Below are positions 34,083 to 42,776 of a DNA stretch of 64,000 nucleotides, one piece after another. Position 1 is the first letter of the stretch. The number at the start of each line of letters is the position of its first letter. The stretch is from Glutamicibacter arilaitensis Re117. GTDB lineage: Bacteria > Actinomycetota > Actinomycetes > Actinomycetales > Micrococcaceae. The notes under the pieces are model-generated. The model was given only the letters and a program-made list of their open reading frames with translations, was not told the DNA's origin and did not search any database. The stretch spans positions 124,001-188,000 of the forward strand of contig NC_014550.1 of assembly GCF_000197735.1 (NCBI RefSeq). Reading direction: 5' to 3'. The position numbers were made by a program, and so were the translations under genes.

Positions 34083-34115
34083 GTTCTAATTATACTTCTT
34101 TAGATAGAACATGTC
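34078..34115. promoter_or_regulatory. Inverted repeat over the start codon of the HNH endonuclease gene
   Basis: GACATGTTCTA (34078-34088) and TAGAACATGTC (34105-34115) are exact inverses with a 16-bp AT-rich spacer. One arm contains the gene's start codon. The following part of the 309-bp gap (34116-34391) shows nothing I can assign apart from the promoter space of the permease. Confidence 0.55.
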
Positions 34116-34391
34116 TTCTAATAATGTGGAAAACTTCGGAATCTGCGCTGCGTGCATACTTATGCAAATCCTGTAATGATATCCATCTCAAAATCTCGAT
34201 GGCCCGCACGGCGCAATATCGTTGAATGCCCAAGTAAAAGGGCGTAAATGCGGAAAAATCGCTGGTTTCCAAGAGATTCTGGCCCGGTGGGAGCATGACA
34301 TGATGTTCCAGTTCAGGACTTCCATTTGCAGCGCACGGCCGCATCCAAGGCCGGATCGAGGCAGCAATAACACCCCCATTGAGGACCAGCG

Positions 34392-35873
34392 ATGAACCGC
34401 AAGCCATCCATGAGCTCGAGCCAGGCCACCATGCTCGGTGCCCAGCTGCGTCGTCGCAAGTCGATCGCGAACATGATCACCGAGTCGCAGACCAATGCGG
34501 GAGCGGGCCAGCTGCGACGAACCTTGGGCATGTGGCAGCTGACCATGATCAGCGTCGGCGCCACGATGGGCACGGGCATCCTGGTAATCCTCGGCGATAC
34601 GGTGCCGGTCGCAGGCCCGGCCATCTGGATCTCTTTCGTGATCGCGGGCATCACCGCCCTGCTCTCTGCGGTGTCCTATGCGGAAATGGCCGGCATGGTT
34701 CCGGTATCCGGCTCCAGCTACTCCTATTCTTACGCGACCATGGGCGAAGGCATCGCCTGGATCTGCGGCTGGTGCCTGGTGCTCGAATATGCGGTATCGG
34801 TGGCTGCGGTGGCCGTAGGTGCGGGCCAGTACGTGAACGAAACGCTGCGGACCTTCGGCATGGAACTGCCCCAGATGCTTGCCGGGGGACCTGCTGAAGG
34901 CGGCGTGGTGAACTTGCCGGCACTGATCGTCATCGCGCTGGCCACCTTGCTGCTGGTGCGCGGGGCGCGCGAATCGGCCATCGTGAACTCGATTGTTGTG
35001 GCCATCAAGGCCGGAATCCTCATCTTCTTCTCGATCGTCGCCTTCAGCGCCTTCGATGCGGGCAACTTCGAACCGCTGCTGCCAATGGGCGCCGCCGGCG
35101 TGACCGCCGCGGCCTCAAGCGTGTTCTTCTCCTACATCGGTTTCGATGCCGCCTCCACCGCCGGCGAGGAAGCGAAGAACCCGAAGCGCGATTTGCCGCG
35201 TGCCATCATGCTCTCGATGCTGATCGTGACCATCAGCTATGTGCTGGTAGCCGTTTCGGCCATCGGTGCGCGCGAATGGAACTGGTTCGAAGGTGCGCAG
35301 GCGCCGCTGGTGCAGATCGTTGGCGAGCTGACCGGCCGGCCGGTCTTCGTGCTGATCTTCGCGGTGGCTGCCGTGCTGGCCATCGCCTCGGTGGTGCTGA
35401 CCGTGCTCTACGGCCAGACCCGCATCCTGCTGGCCATGTCCCGCGATGGACTGGTGCCGCCGGTGTTCGGCAAGGTTTCGGCGCGCACCGGAACCCCGGT
35501 TGCCGGAACCTGGATCACCGGCATCCTGGTCGCGATCACAGCTGGGTTCATCCCGCTAGGCGCGCTGGCTGACGCCACCAGCATCGGCACCCTCTTCGCC
35601 TTCGCGCTGGTGGGCGCATCGGTGATGTACCTGCGCAAAACCCAGCCGAAGGCCGAACGCACCTTCCGCGTGCCGCTGTACCCGATTACCCCGATCCTGG
35701 GCATCCTCGCCTGCTTGTTCCTGATGAGCCAACTCGGCTGGCATACCTGGGCGGTGTTCATCATCTGGATGATCGTCGGTGCTGCCGTCTACCTGGGCTA
35801 TGGCCGGCGTCGTTCGCGCCTGGGCCAGATGACCAAGCAGGAATACGCCGCCACTCTCGCCGACGAGAAGTAG
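34392..35873 (+). CDS. APC-superfamily amino acid permease
   Basis: A 493-residue transporter with about twelve helices. Helix 1 carries the APC motif SVGATMGTGILVILGDTVPVAGPA (near residue 55), followed by SYAEMAGMVPVSGSSYSYSYATMGEG; these two quoted pieces match the cationic-amino-acid transporter group. YIGFDAASTAGEEAKNPKRDLPRAI is the typical helix 6-7 segment. GAGGA lies just before ATG 34392. It is monocistronic, so the substrate cannot be inferred from neighbours. Confidence 0.9.
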   Translation: MNRKPSMSSSQATMLGAQLRRRKSIANMITESQTNAGAGQLRRTLGMWQLTMISVGATMGTGILVILGDTVPVAGPAIWISFVIAGITALLSAVSYAEMAGMVPVSGSSYSYSYATMGEGIAWICGWCLVLEYAVSVAAVAVGAGQYVNETLRTFGMELPQMLAGGPAEGGVVNLPALIVIALATLLLVRGARESAIVNSIVVAIKAGILIFFSIVAFSAFDAGNFEPLLPMGAAGVTAAASSVFFSYIGFDAASTAGEEAKNPKRDLPRAIMLSMLIVTISYVLVAVSAIGAREWNWFEGAQAPLVQIVGELTGRPVFVLIFAVAAVLAIASVVLTVLYGQTRILLAMSRDGLVPPVFGKVSARTGTPVAGTWITGILVAITAGFIPLGALADATSIGTLFAFALVGASVMYLRKTQPKAERTFRVPLYPITPILGILACLFLMSQLGWHTWAVFIIWMIVGAAVYLGYGRRRSRLGQMTKQEYAATLADEK

Positions 35874-36002
35874 GAACGCCAGGTGCTGCAGGAGAAAGAG
35901 GTTCGGTGGAAGGTGTGAATTCCATGGTATTCATCGGTGCTATTCGGCTCGTGCTTGCGATACGCGTAGGGTGGGAATCACTCGAATGAGCAGGAGTTTG
36001 CA

Positions 36003-36272
36003 ATGAGCACCACAGGCCGCAGGGATATCCATCTTTCGTTGACCGCCGACCAGGCCGACGACCTGATCAGCGCGCTGGAAGCGCACCGCGGAAGCTTCGA
36101 ACGCCTGGAGAAGGAGGCGGGCCATGGTTTCGGGCTTCCTGCGGCGTATTGGACTGGCCGGGTTCAAGAGGTCCAAGAGCTGCTTGATGCGGTGCGCAGG
36201 CAGGAACCCGGCGATGATACCGGGCTGCAAGGCGAGGGCGGAGCTGGCCGGGAGCTTGGGCAAGCGGACTAG
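36003..36272 (+). CDS. Small conserved hypothetical protein
   Basis: 89 residues, soluble, starting MSTTGRRDIHLSLTADQADDL. SD AGGAG is 7 bases before the ATG. The pattern of a short strand followed by helices (ADQADDLISALEAHR) suggests a compact domain, but I know no family. Confidence 0.65.
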   Translation: MSTTGRRDIHLSLTADQADDLISALEAHRGSFERLEKEAGHGFGLPAAYWTGRVQEVQELLDAVRRQEPGDDTGLQGEGGAGRELGQAD

Positions 36273-36294
36273 CCAGCTGGGCTCTGTCGCCGGA

Positions 36295-36765
36295 TCAGTC
36301 CTGGTGCTTGTCGCTCTGGGAGTCCGATAAGTCCAGATGCTCGGAGGACTCTGCTCCGGGAGCGCTCTGGGTCCTGATCGAAAACGGAATCTCATGGATC
36401 GCGGCACTGTGGGCCCAGTACCCGACGCGGAAGGTGGCGAGCCGAGACTCGCTGTTCCGTCGGCACAGGTCGCCCATCGTGGATTCTGCCGGGAGCGCGG
36501 GAACTTCGGGGAAGATGGGGCTGGGCACGGTCACGTGCCAAATCTGCAAGTTATCAGGTTCTCCTCCGCACAGCACCAGCAGGACCGCGCGGCCTTGGGT
36601 GGAGATGAATCCCATGACGTCTTTAACCAGTTCATGGGGTTCGGTGATGACTACCGGCATGCCCTCTGTCCAGCCGTAAGTGGACAGGTGCCGTCGTGCT
36701 GCGTGTGAGTTGAGCAGTTCGGTGATGCGCCGGGTGGCGTTTGAGCGCAGGTTTGAGTGGTTCAA
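36295..36765 (-). CDS. Hypothetical protein
   Basis: 156 residues. The start is TTG 36765, supported by GGAGGA about 5 bases upstream. N-terminal RSNATRRITELLNSHAARRHL is basic and helical; a central AVLLVLCGGEPDNLQIWHV follows; the tail is acidic. No recognised domain. It is convergent with the small gene at 36003-36272. Confidence 0.6.
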   Translation of the reverse strand: MNHSNLRSNATRRITELLNSHAARRHLSTYGWTEGMPVVITEPHELVKDVMGFISTQGRAVLLVLCGGEPDNLQIWHVTVPSPIFPEVPALPAESTMGDLCRRNSESRLATFRVGYWAHSAAIHEIPFSIRTQSAPGAESSEHLDLSDSQSDKHQD

Positions 36766-37032
36766 GGAATCCTCCGTTGATGGCAGCTCGCCGTTAGGTG
36801 AATGCCCACGAAATCAGGGTGTGACGGATCACAGCTTGAATCCCCGGGTTTCGCCTCAGGCGCTCGGTGAACATCGTGGAGTTATTTTCCTAGAATATGC
36901 GAATTCCTCGAAAAAATGTACTAGGAGCGAAATGCTCCGGAACACAGAACCGGTGGCTGTCGAATCGCCATGGCATGGGATCGTGAACCTAAGCAGGGTG
37001 GCGCGCGCATGGCGAGCCTGGAGAGAACGCAA
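36766..37032. other. Intergenic stretch without a convincing gene
   Basis: Together with the terminator that follows, a 318-bp gap. A TGTGACGGATCACA palindrome at about 36821-36836 resembles a CRP-type site, but its spacer is 4 rather than 6 bp. A weak 52-codon frame starting near 36931 overlaps the terminator hairpin and is not called. Confidence 0.5.
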
Positions 37033-37072
37033 CCCGGGGCCCCAGCCTGCGAATGCAGGCTGGGGCCCCGGG
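37033..37072 (-). terminator. Very strong hairpin downstream of the GH3 fragment
   Basis: An 18-bp perfect GC-rich stem (37033-37050 with 37055-37072), loop GAAT, lies 12 bp after the stop of the minus-strand GH3 fragment. No clear T-run. Confidence 0.65.
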
Positions 37073-37083
37073 TGCTGTATCGG

Positions 37084-37662
37084 CTAGTAGCTCAGGCCGA
37101 AACCGTAGTCGAAGAGCGCGCCGTCGGAGGTCTCAGCGTAGCCGGGCAGATCGCTGAACTGCTCGGTGATTGCCTCGCGTGTACCAGCCAACGCGAACGG
37201 CATGCGGCCTTGCGGAGAGAACTTGCCGGAGAGCACGTCCATCAGCGCGGTGTCGGTCATGCCGAAGCCGGCCACGATGGCGCCCGCCTCGCGCAGCCCG
37301 CTGGTCTCGTCCATGACGAATGGCTGGCGGAAGTACACGTGCATGACGACCTTGCTGGGGTCCTCGACCTCGCTCATCACCTGCTTGATGGTGTCCAGCG
37401 ACGGGCTGATTTCCCAGGACTGCGACTCGGCCATGCCGGTGAAGTCCAAGATGCTGGATTCCCAAGGCAGCGACCCGCCGAAGCGCAGGCCGTTATCCGT
37501 GCAGGATTCGGCGCCCTGGGTCACACAGGCATCGGCTGCGCCGAATGGGCTGGCTCCGTCAAGGCCTTCAATGCCGTCCATGGTGATCGGGCTGATGTGC
37601 TCCGGGTTCATGCCCGATTCCGGATCATCGGACTTGTAGGAACTGGTGTTCTTGTTGTTCAC
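37084..37662 (-). pseudogene. Glycoside hydrolase family 3 fragment (C-terminal third)
   Basis: 192 residues that match the C-terminal GH3_C domain of beta-glucosidases: PITMDGIEGLDG, then VVMHVYFRQPFVMDE, a GAIVAGFGMTDTALMDVLSG segment and QGRMPFALAGTREAI, ending FDYGFGLSY. A complete enzyme would be 700 residues or more with an N-terminal catalytic domain, which is missing. The frame continues only about ten codons past the GTG before a stop, inside the start of the divergent gluconokinase gene. It looks like a deletion relic. Confidence 0.8.
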
Positions 37663-37685
37663 CGATACCGAGAACTTTCCGCATT

Positions 37686-38171
37686 GTGGTCATGGGTGTT
37701 TCAGGCTGTGGAAAATCTACGGTGGGCGAGTTGCTCGGTGGCCAGATCAAAGCAGAGTTCCTCGATGGAGACTCCATGCATCCGAAGGCGAACATCGACA
37801 AAATGGCTTCGGAAAAGCCGTTGGATGATGCCGATCGCGAGCCCTGGCTCGGTGAAATCGGGCGTCTGCTGGCGGCAGCCGGAGAACGTGAGCCATTGAT
37901 CATTGCGTGTTCGGCACTCAAGCGGAAGTACCGCGATCAGATCCGCGAGCAGGCGCCTGCAACGGTGTTCATTCACCTGCACGGGAGTCTTGAGCTGCTG
38001 ACCGAACGCATGGGCGAGCGTGCTGGGCACTTCATGCCAGTCGGATTGCTGAAGTCCCAGTTCGAAACGTTGGAAGAGCTTGAGCCAGATGAACGCGGAC
38101 TGGTGCTCGATATTTCAGCATCGCCGCAACAACTGGCCAGTCAGGCAGCCAGTTGGTTGGGTAACCATTAA
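37686..38171 (+). CDS. gntK: Gluconokinase
   Basis: A 161-residue kinase that phosphorylates gluconate to 6-phosphogluconate. P-loop GVSGCGKSTVG at residues 4-14, then FLDGDSMHPKANIDKMASEKPLDDADREPWL (about 26-57) as the gluconate-kinase signature, and CSALKRKYRDQIR. The start is GTG 37686, or ATG 37692, with no SD; usual proteins have several more residues before the P-loop, so the 5' end may have been trimmed by the event that removed most of the GH3 gene. Confidence 0.9.
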   Translation: MVMGVSGCGKSTVGELLGGQIKAEFLDGDSMHPKANIDKMASEKPLDDADREPWLGEIGRLLAAAGEREPLIIACSALKRKYRDQIREQAPATVFIHLHGSLELLTERMGERAGHFMPVGLLKSQFETLEELEPDERGLVLDISASPQQLASQAASWLGNH

Positions 38172-38184
38172 GTAGGGCTGGCGC

Positions 38185-38228
38185 AACCCGAGGCAGGTAC
38201 GGACAAATCCGTGCGTGCCTCGGGTTTT
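38185..38228 (+). terminator. Terminator of gluconokinase
   Basis: AACCCGAGGCA (38185-38195) pairs with TGCCTCGGGTT (38216-38226), followed by TT; the loop can itself form ACGGA/TCCGT. Confidence 0.85.
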
Positions 38229-38530
38229 GCGTTTGGTCCCCGAGGTTCCGCCGGCGAGGCCTGGTGCATTCCACTTTCGGCCAGCAGCATGCCAGCGTCA
38301 GGGAAGCCAGGCGCAGCAACAGCTCCGAGGTGCAGCTGGAGGTGCCGTCCTCGCTGAAGGAGGACTCGCTGAGGAATCCCTTGATTTCGGCGCCTTGCCT
38401 CGGGCACTCGTTCTGCAAGACGCCGTAGCGAGGGTCGCACGTTCGACTGTCTGCAGATCATCTTCGGAGCTGCTCGAATTCTGTGCAACTGTCGTGGCAA
38501 AAGTTTGCCATAGGGCACCGGAGTCCAGGA
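38229..38530 (-). pseudogene. Possible remnant of a coding sequence, unidentified
   Basis: The minus strand has a GC3-rich frame reading YGVLQNECPRQGAEIKG and SFSEDGTSSCTSELLLRL (from about 38440 to 38280), then a better frame one base off (AGMLLAESGMHQASPAEP). No start, no intact frame and no family I recognise. It may be a decayed gene; 38531-38696 holds nothing except the promoter space of the next gene. Confidence 0.3.
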
Positions 38531-38696
38531 TCTATGGCCATTTTCCTGAGGTGTGCCTTATTATTTAGAAGTCAGGAATCCAGCTCAAGCAGGTTCCGGC
38601 GCTCTCAAAAGGGGCGATACCCGTTGCGGCCCAGCAACCGGTAACGGCAGACATATATGGAATTTCTTCAGCACGATTTCTTGAAAAGAGTCCATA

Positions 38697-40367
38697 ATGT
38701 CTAGCGTTTCAGCTGCCATTTCCCATGCCCTCAAGCCCATCGCCCCGCAAATCTTCGGATTAATGGGCAACGGCAACGCCCACTTCCTGGATGCCGCCGT
38801 CCGCGCGGGATTCGACTACACCGCCGTGCGCCACGAATCCGCCGCTGTTTCCGCGGCCGACGCGTACTTCCGCATCTCCAACAAGCTGGCCATTGCCTCG
38901 ACCACCTACGGAGCCGGGTACACCAACACCATCACCGCCTTGGCCGAAGCCGCCGCAGCACGCACCCCGCTGCTGTTCATCACCGGCGATGCCCCAACCA
39001 CCGGCCTGCGCGGTTGGGATGTCGACCAGGCTGCGATCGATGCCGGCGTGCGGGCAGCGCGCTACGTCGTGGACCGCCATACCCCGGGTGCCACCGCGAT
39101 GGAAGCGGCCGCCCATGCGCTGCGCGAACGCCTGCCGGTGGTCTTGGCCATTCCCTATGATTTGGCGGCAGCGGATTCCCTCGAAGAACAGCTTCCTGAT
39201 TTCGCATCGCTGCGCAGCACCCCGCCGGCGCCGCAGCTGAACTCCACCCAGCTGGAGCAGATCGCGCAAAAGCTCAATGCGTCCGAGCGCACCCACATCC
39301 TCTACGGCCGTGGCGCGATAGATGCCGCAACCCACGTCAAGGACTTGGCGCAGAAGCTGGATGCCACCACCTCGGGCACTCTGCTGGCCCGCGACCTGCT
39401 GGACTACGAGTTCGATCTGGGCATCACCGGCGGCTTCTCCACCGAGGCCAACGCCCGCATCATCGCCCAGGCCGACACGGTGCTGGTGCTGGGCGCTTCG
39501 CTGAACCAGTTCACCATGCGCTTTGGCGATCTCATCGCCGCCGATGCAACCTTGATCCAGGTCGATCTGGGAAGCACCGCCACCAACCCGCGCGTAGACT
39601 ACTTTGCCACCGCAGATTCGGCTCTGGCCGCGGCAGATCTGCTCGAAGCGGTTGATCCGGCAGCCGGCGGATGGCGTTCGAGCCTGGATCTGTCGAACCT
39701 GCGCAGCCGCCCGGCCGGTGACGAGCAGGCCGCCGACGGGCAGCTTGATCCGCGCCGCGTGGCCAGCGAGCTGGAGCAAATCCTGCCGGCCAACCGGCTG
39801 CTGGTGCAGGACGGCGGCCACTTCATCGGCTGGGGACCGATGTACTGGTCGACCACCGGGGCGCGCTCCGTGAGCTGCGTGGGCACCGCCTACCAGTCCA
39901 TCGGCCTGGGCATCGCTTCGATGGTCGGTGCCGCCCCTGCGGCGGATGGCCGCACGGTAGTGCTGGCCGCCGGCGATGGCGGCTTCCTGATGGGGCTGGC
40001 GGATCTGGAATCGATCGTACGCACTGTGGAAAGTGGCGTAATCGTCATCTACAACGACTCCGCCTACGGAGCGGAAATCCACCAGTACGGATCCATTGGC
40101 CTGCATGAGGACCCGATGCTGATCCCGACCGTCGATTTTGCCGGCATTGCCAACGCCATGGGTGCCACCGGAATCCGCCTTGACACGCTCGAAGACCTTG
40201 CTGGGGTGCGGCAGTGGGTCCAGGCTGGAGCGCGAGGGGTGTGCCTGGTCGATGCCCGCGTATCAACGCATGTGCGCGCCCCTTATATGGAAGAAGTCCT
40301 GGCTGCGAACAAGAAAGCAGCGGCGGCTTCGGGATTACAATCCGGTAAAGGCGCTGGAAAGCGATAG
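38697..40367 (+). CDS. Thiamine-diphosphate-dependent enzyme (acetolactate synthase-like)
   Basis: A 556-residue enzyme with the three-domain ThDP layout. The N-terminal Pyr domain has the catalytic Glu in RHESAAVSAADAY (about residue 44), the middle domain covers about 190-320, and the PP domain has the ThDP/Mg motif GDGGFLMGLADLES with YNDSAYGAE (about 422-460). Sequence differs from biosynthetic IlvB, so the reaction (decarboxylase or ligase on a 2-oxo acid) is not certain. A GAAAAGAG lies before ATG 38697. It is followed at 22 bp by a secreted protein on the same strand. Confidence 0.85.
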   Translation: MSSVSAAISHALKPIAPQIFGLMGNGNAHFLDAAVRAGFDYTAVRHESAAVSAADAYFRISNKLAIASTTYGAGYTNTITALAEAAAARTPLLFITGDAPTTGLRGWDVDQAAIDAGVRAARYVVDRHTPGATAMEAAAHALRERLPVVLAIPYDLAAADSLEEQLPDFASLRSTPPAPQLNSTQLEQIAQKLNASERTHILYGRGAIDAATHVKDLAQKLDATTSGTLLARDLLDYEFDLGITGGFSTEANARIIAQADTVLVLGASLNQFTMRFGDLIAADATLIQVDLGSTATNPRVDYFATADSALAAADLLEAVDPAAGGWRSSLDLSNLRSRPAGDEQAADGQLDPRRVASELEQILPANRLLVQDGGHFIGWGPMYWSTTGARSVSCVGTAYQSIGLGIASMVGAAPAADGRTVVLAAGDGGFLMGLADLESIVRTVESGVIVIYNDSAYGAEIHQYGSIGLHEDPMLIPTVDFAGIANAMGATGIRLDTLEDLAGVRQWVQAGARGVCLVDARVSTHVRAPYMEEVLAANKKAAAASGLQSGKGAGKR

Positions 40368-40389
40368 CTGAACGTCGTAGGGTGGTTAA

Positions 40390-41478
40390 GTGCGCAAGTT
40401 ATTAGTTGGAACCGCAAGTCTGGGTCTAGGGGCACTTTTGATGTTCCCTGCGGCTGCCGCATTTGCCGTCCCATCTGGAACTGGTGATGAAACGGGAGCC
40501 AGCTCAGCACAGCTTTCCGAGACCTCCCTACGCGTGGCAACCATCCAGGCAAACCTCAGCGGCGAAACCCCTGAGCAGCTTCCGGCGGATCTGCTGCGTG
40601 GCTCTGACCGCCAAGCGGGGCAGGTTGCTGACAAGATCAGCCGAGCCAACGCCGATGTCGTAGTGCTCACCGAGATGGATGCCACCCAGGAAGCCGTGGA
40701 TGCATTCAACGACCAGTACCTGCAGAACCCGGACGATGGCCGCGCGGATGTGGAATACGAGTATTCCTATCTCGCAGTGGGTTCCAAGGGCCTGCAGAGC
40801 GGTGCTGATCTGAATGCAGACGGCGTAATTGGCAGCGCCGAGGATGCATGGGGCCAGGGCGCCTTTGCCGAGCAGGGTTCCATCGTGGTGCTTTCGAAGT
40901 ACCCGATCGCTCAAGACCAGGTCACCGGCGTATCCCAGCTCCGGTGGCAAGAGGTCGCACATGACATGATGCACCACACCGACTTCTCCGGCGTGCTTGC
41001 TGCTTCCATCCCGGTGATGAGCACCGGTTTGTGGGACATCCCGATCCAGTACCGCGGCGAGCCGGTGCATGTGCTGGCCACCCAAACCCAGCCAGATGCA
41101 CAGGACCAGGAATTCGCTGACGCCCGTCTGGCCGATGAGCTGAAGGTCATCAACGGCTACCTGGCCGGCGAGGACTACATTCGCACCGATGAGGGCCGGC
41201 AAGCCGAAGGAGTTGGCGAAGACCGCTACGTCATCGCAGGAGCCCTGGGCCTGCAAGAAGGCGCGGCCGATCGCGTGGAGCCATTCCTTGCGGGACTGGA
41301 CCGCGAGAACGCATTGCATGATTCGGGCAGTTACCTGGTTCCAAGCCAAGCCTGGCAGGTACTAGGCCAGGGCCGCATCCAGGAACACCAGCCGAGCATT
41401 TCCCAGCCGATTTCCGGTACTGTGCCTAATCTGGTTGAGGAATCAACGCCACTGCTCTGGACCGATATCCAGTTCTAA
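40390..41478 (+). CDS. Secreted endonuclease/exonuclease/phosphatase-fold protein lacking catalytic residues
   Basis: 362 residues with a signal peptide (MRKLLVGTASLGLGALLMFP, cleavage near the Ala-Phe-Ala at about 25-27). The EEP fold is recognisable: LRVATIQANLS, ADVVVLTEMD, GSIVVLSKYPI and HVLATQTQPD. Active members have a His in the last segment (ASHPTPP), then GDxN, DYV and SDH; here these read ATQTQPD, IAGALGLQE, SYLVPS and ESTPLLW. Only the early Asn and Glu remain, so it is probably a pseudoenzyme. Start GTG 40390. Confidence 0.75.
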   Translation: MRKLLVGTASLGLGALLMFPAAAAFAVPSGTGDETGASSAQLSETSLRVATIQANLSGETPEQLPADLLRGSDRQAGQVADKISRANADVVVLTEMDATQEAVDAFNDQYLQNPDDGRADVEYEYSYLAVGSKGLQSGADLNADGVIGSAEDAWGQGAFAEQGSIVVLSKYPIAQDQVTGVSQLRWQEVAHDMMHHTDFSGVLAASIPVMSTGLWDIPIQYRGEPVHVLATQTQPDAQDQEFADARLADELKVINGYLAGEDYIRTDEGRQAEGVGEDRYVIAGALGLQEGAADRVEPFLAGLDRENALHDSGSYLVPSQAWQVLGQGRIQEHQPSISQPISGTVPNLVEESTPLLWTDIQF

Positions 41479-42776
41479 GCGCCAAGCAGCTCACGAAGAT
41501 ACGGGTTGAGGAATAGTCCCTGCGGATCGAGAGTTTCGCGCAACCTGGTGAAGTCGCTGAATTTCGGAAAGAGCTGAGCCAGCTCTGCTGCCTGCAGGGA
41601 ATGCTCCTTGCCCCAGTGGGGCCGGCCGCCCAAAGACCGGAAGATCTCTTCCATGGCCGCAAAGTATCCCGGAGCCTGATCGCGGATATAGCGGTGCACG
41701 GCAATATACACGCTGTCCCTTCCGGTAGCCGTACCCAGCCACGTGGAATCCGCGGCGGCAGTTCGCACCTCGATGGGGAAGAACACCTCAACCCCGTTGC
41801 GCTCGAAGTATCCGCGCACCCGGGTGAAGGCTTCGGCGAAAGCATCCAGCGGCAACGCATATTCCATTTCGGTGAAACGCACCCGCCGGGGGCTGGTGAA
41901 AGCTTCGTTCCAAGGTGCGATGGAGCTGCGGTCAGATAAGGCAGCGCAAGCTACCGCATTCAACTTGGCCGTGCTGCCGGGCACTGCCGCGCTCACCGAG
42001 CTGAGCAGCTGCAACGCACCATTGGAAAGCAGCTCATCGTTGAGCCACTGGGCCACCGGATTCGGCTTCTTTGCAGGGCTCTGCCCATCGAGCCGGGTAT
42101 TGATCTTCACCTGGGCTTTGCTGGTGCCCGGGAACCAGAAGAATTCCAGATGGTCTTCGTGCCGGGCCCGGTCCATGAAGCTTTCTGCGATCTGCCCAAT
42201 TGGTTCGATGCTTTCGGCCGCATGGATCATGAAGTGTGGGACGCAGCGCATGCGCACATGGGTGAGGACCCCCAGCGCGCCCAAGCCGAGACGGGATGCT
42301 TCAAAAAGTTCGGGATTCTCCTGCGAACTGGCACGCACATGCGAGCCGTCGGCCAGCATGATCTGCACGCCGGTAACCGCCGCGCTCAATCCGGTGAATT
42401 TCAGGCCCGTACCGTGGGTACCGGTGCTGATTGCCCCCGCGATCGATTGCCTGTCGATATCTCCCATATTTTCCAACGCGAGGTGGAATGGCTTGAGCAG
42501 CGCGGGGACTTGCCAAAGCCGGGTTCCAGCGCGGAAGAGCACCTCGTGGGTGAACGCGTCGACTTCTTCTATTCCCTGGAAACCATCCAGGTTCAGCAGC
42601 ACCCCGTCGGTATGTACCAGCGGGGTAAAGGAATGCCCGGCGCCGACGGTGCGCACCGGCTGATGCCGGGCAGCGGCCTGCTGGAGATACTGGGATAATT
42701 CGGTGACGCTGCGCGGACGGTTGATTGCTGCGGGATGAGCGTGGACAGTCCGTGCGAAATTCTTGAAGGTGCTCAC
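41475..42776 (-). CDS. FAD-binding sugar-1,4-lactone oxidase (D-arabinono-lactone oxidase family)
   Basis: 433 residues of the vanillyl-alcohol-oxidase-type flavoprotein family. The FAD domain has VGAGHSFTPLVHTDGVLLNL (the His of GHS is the usual covalent FAD site) and GAISTGTHGTGL; the C-terminal ALO domain has EVFFPIEVRTAAADSTWLG and PHWGKEHSL near residues 340-400, with GLFLNPYLRELL at the end. Likely oxidises a sugar lactone or alditol. Its start overlaps the stop of the upstream PLP-enzyme gene by 4 bp. Confidence 0.88.
   Translation of the reverse strand: MSTFKNFARTVHAHPAAINRPRSVTELSQYLQQAAARHQPVRTVGAGHSFTPLVHTDGVLLNLDGFQGIEEVDAFTHEVLFRAGTRLWQVPALLKPFHLALENMGDIDRQSIAGAISTGTHGTGLKFTGLSAAVTGVQIMLADGSHVRASSQENPELFEASRLGLGALGVLTHVRMRCVPHFMIHAAESIEPIGQIAESFMDRARHEDHLEFFWFPGTSKAQVKINTRLDGQSPAKKPNPVAQWLNDELLSNGALQLLSSVSAAVPGSTAKLNAVACAALSDRSSIAPWNEAFTSPRRVRFTEMEYALPLDAFAEAFTRVRGYFERNGVEVFFPIEVRTAAADSTWLGTATGRDSVYIAVHRYIRDQAPGYFAAMEEIFRSLGGRPHWGKEHSLQAAELAQLFPKFSDFTRLRETLDPQGLFLNPYLRELLGA

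Noticed and set aside
34090..34407. 105-codon minus-strand frame between HNH and permease genes
   Set aside because: No SD, crosses the permease start region, and the peptide has no family resemblance.
36821..36836. TGTGACGGATCACA as a GlxR/CRP site
   Set aside because: The half sites are 4 bp apart rather than 6, and no promoter or gene start is suitably placed.
36932..37087. 52-codon frame with an AGGAG upstream
   Set aside because: Its second half is the perfect 40-nt terminator hairpin, so coding is unlikely.
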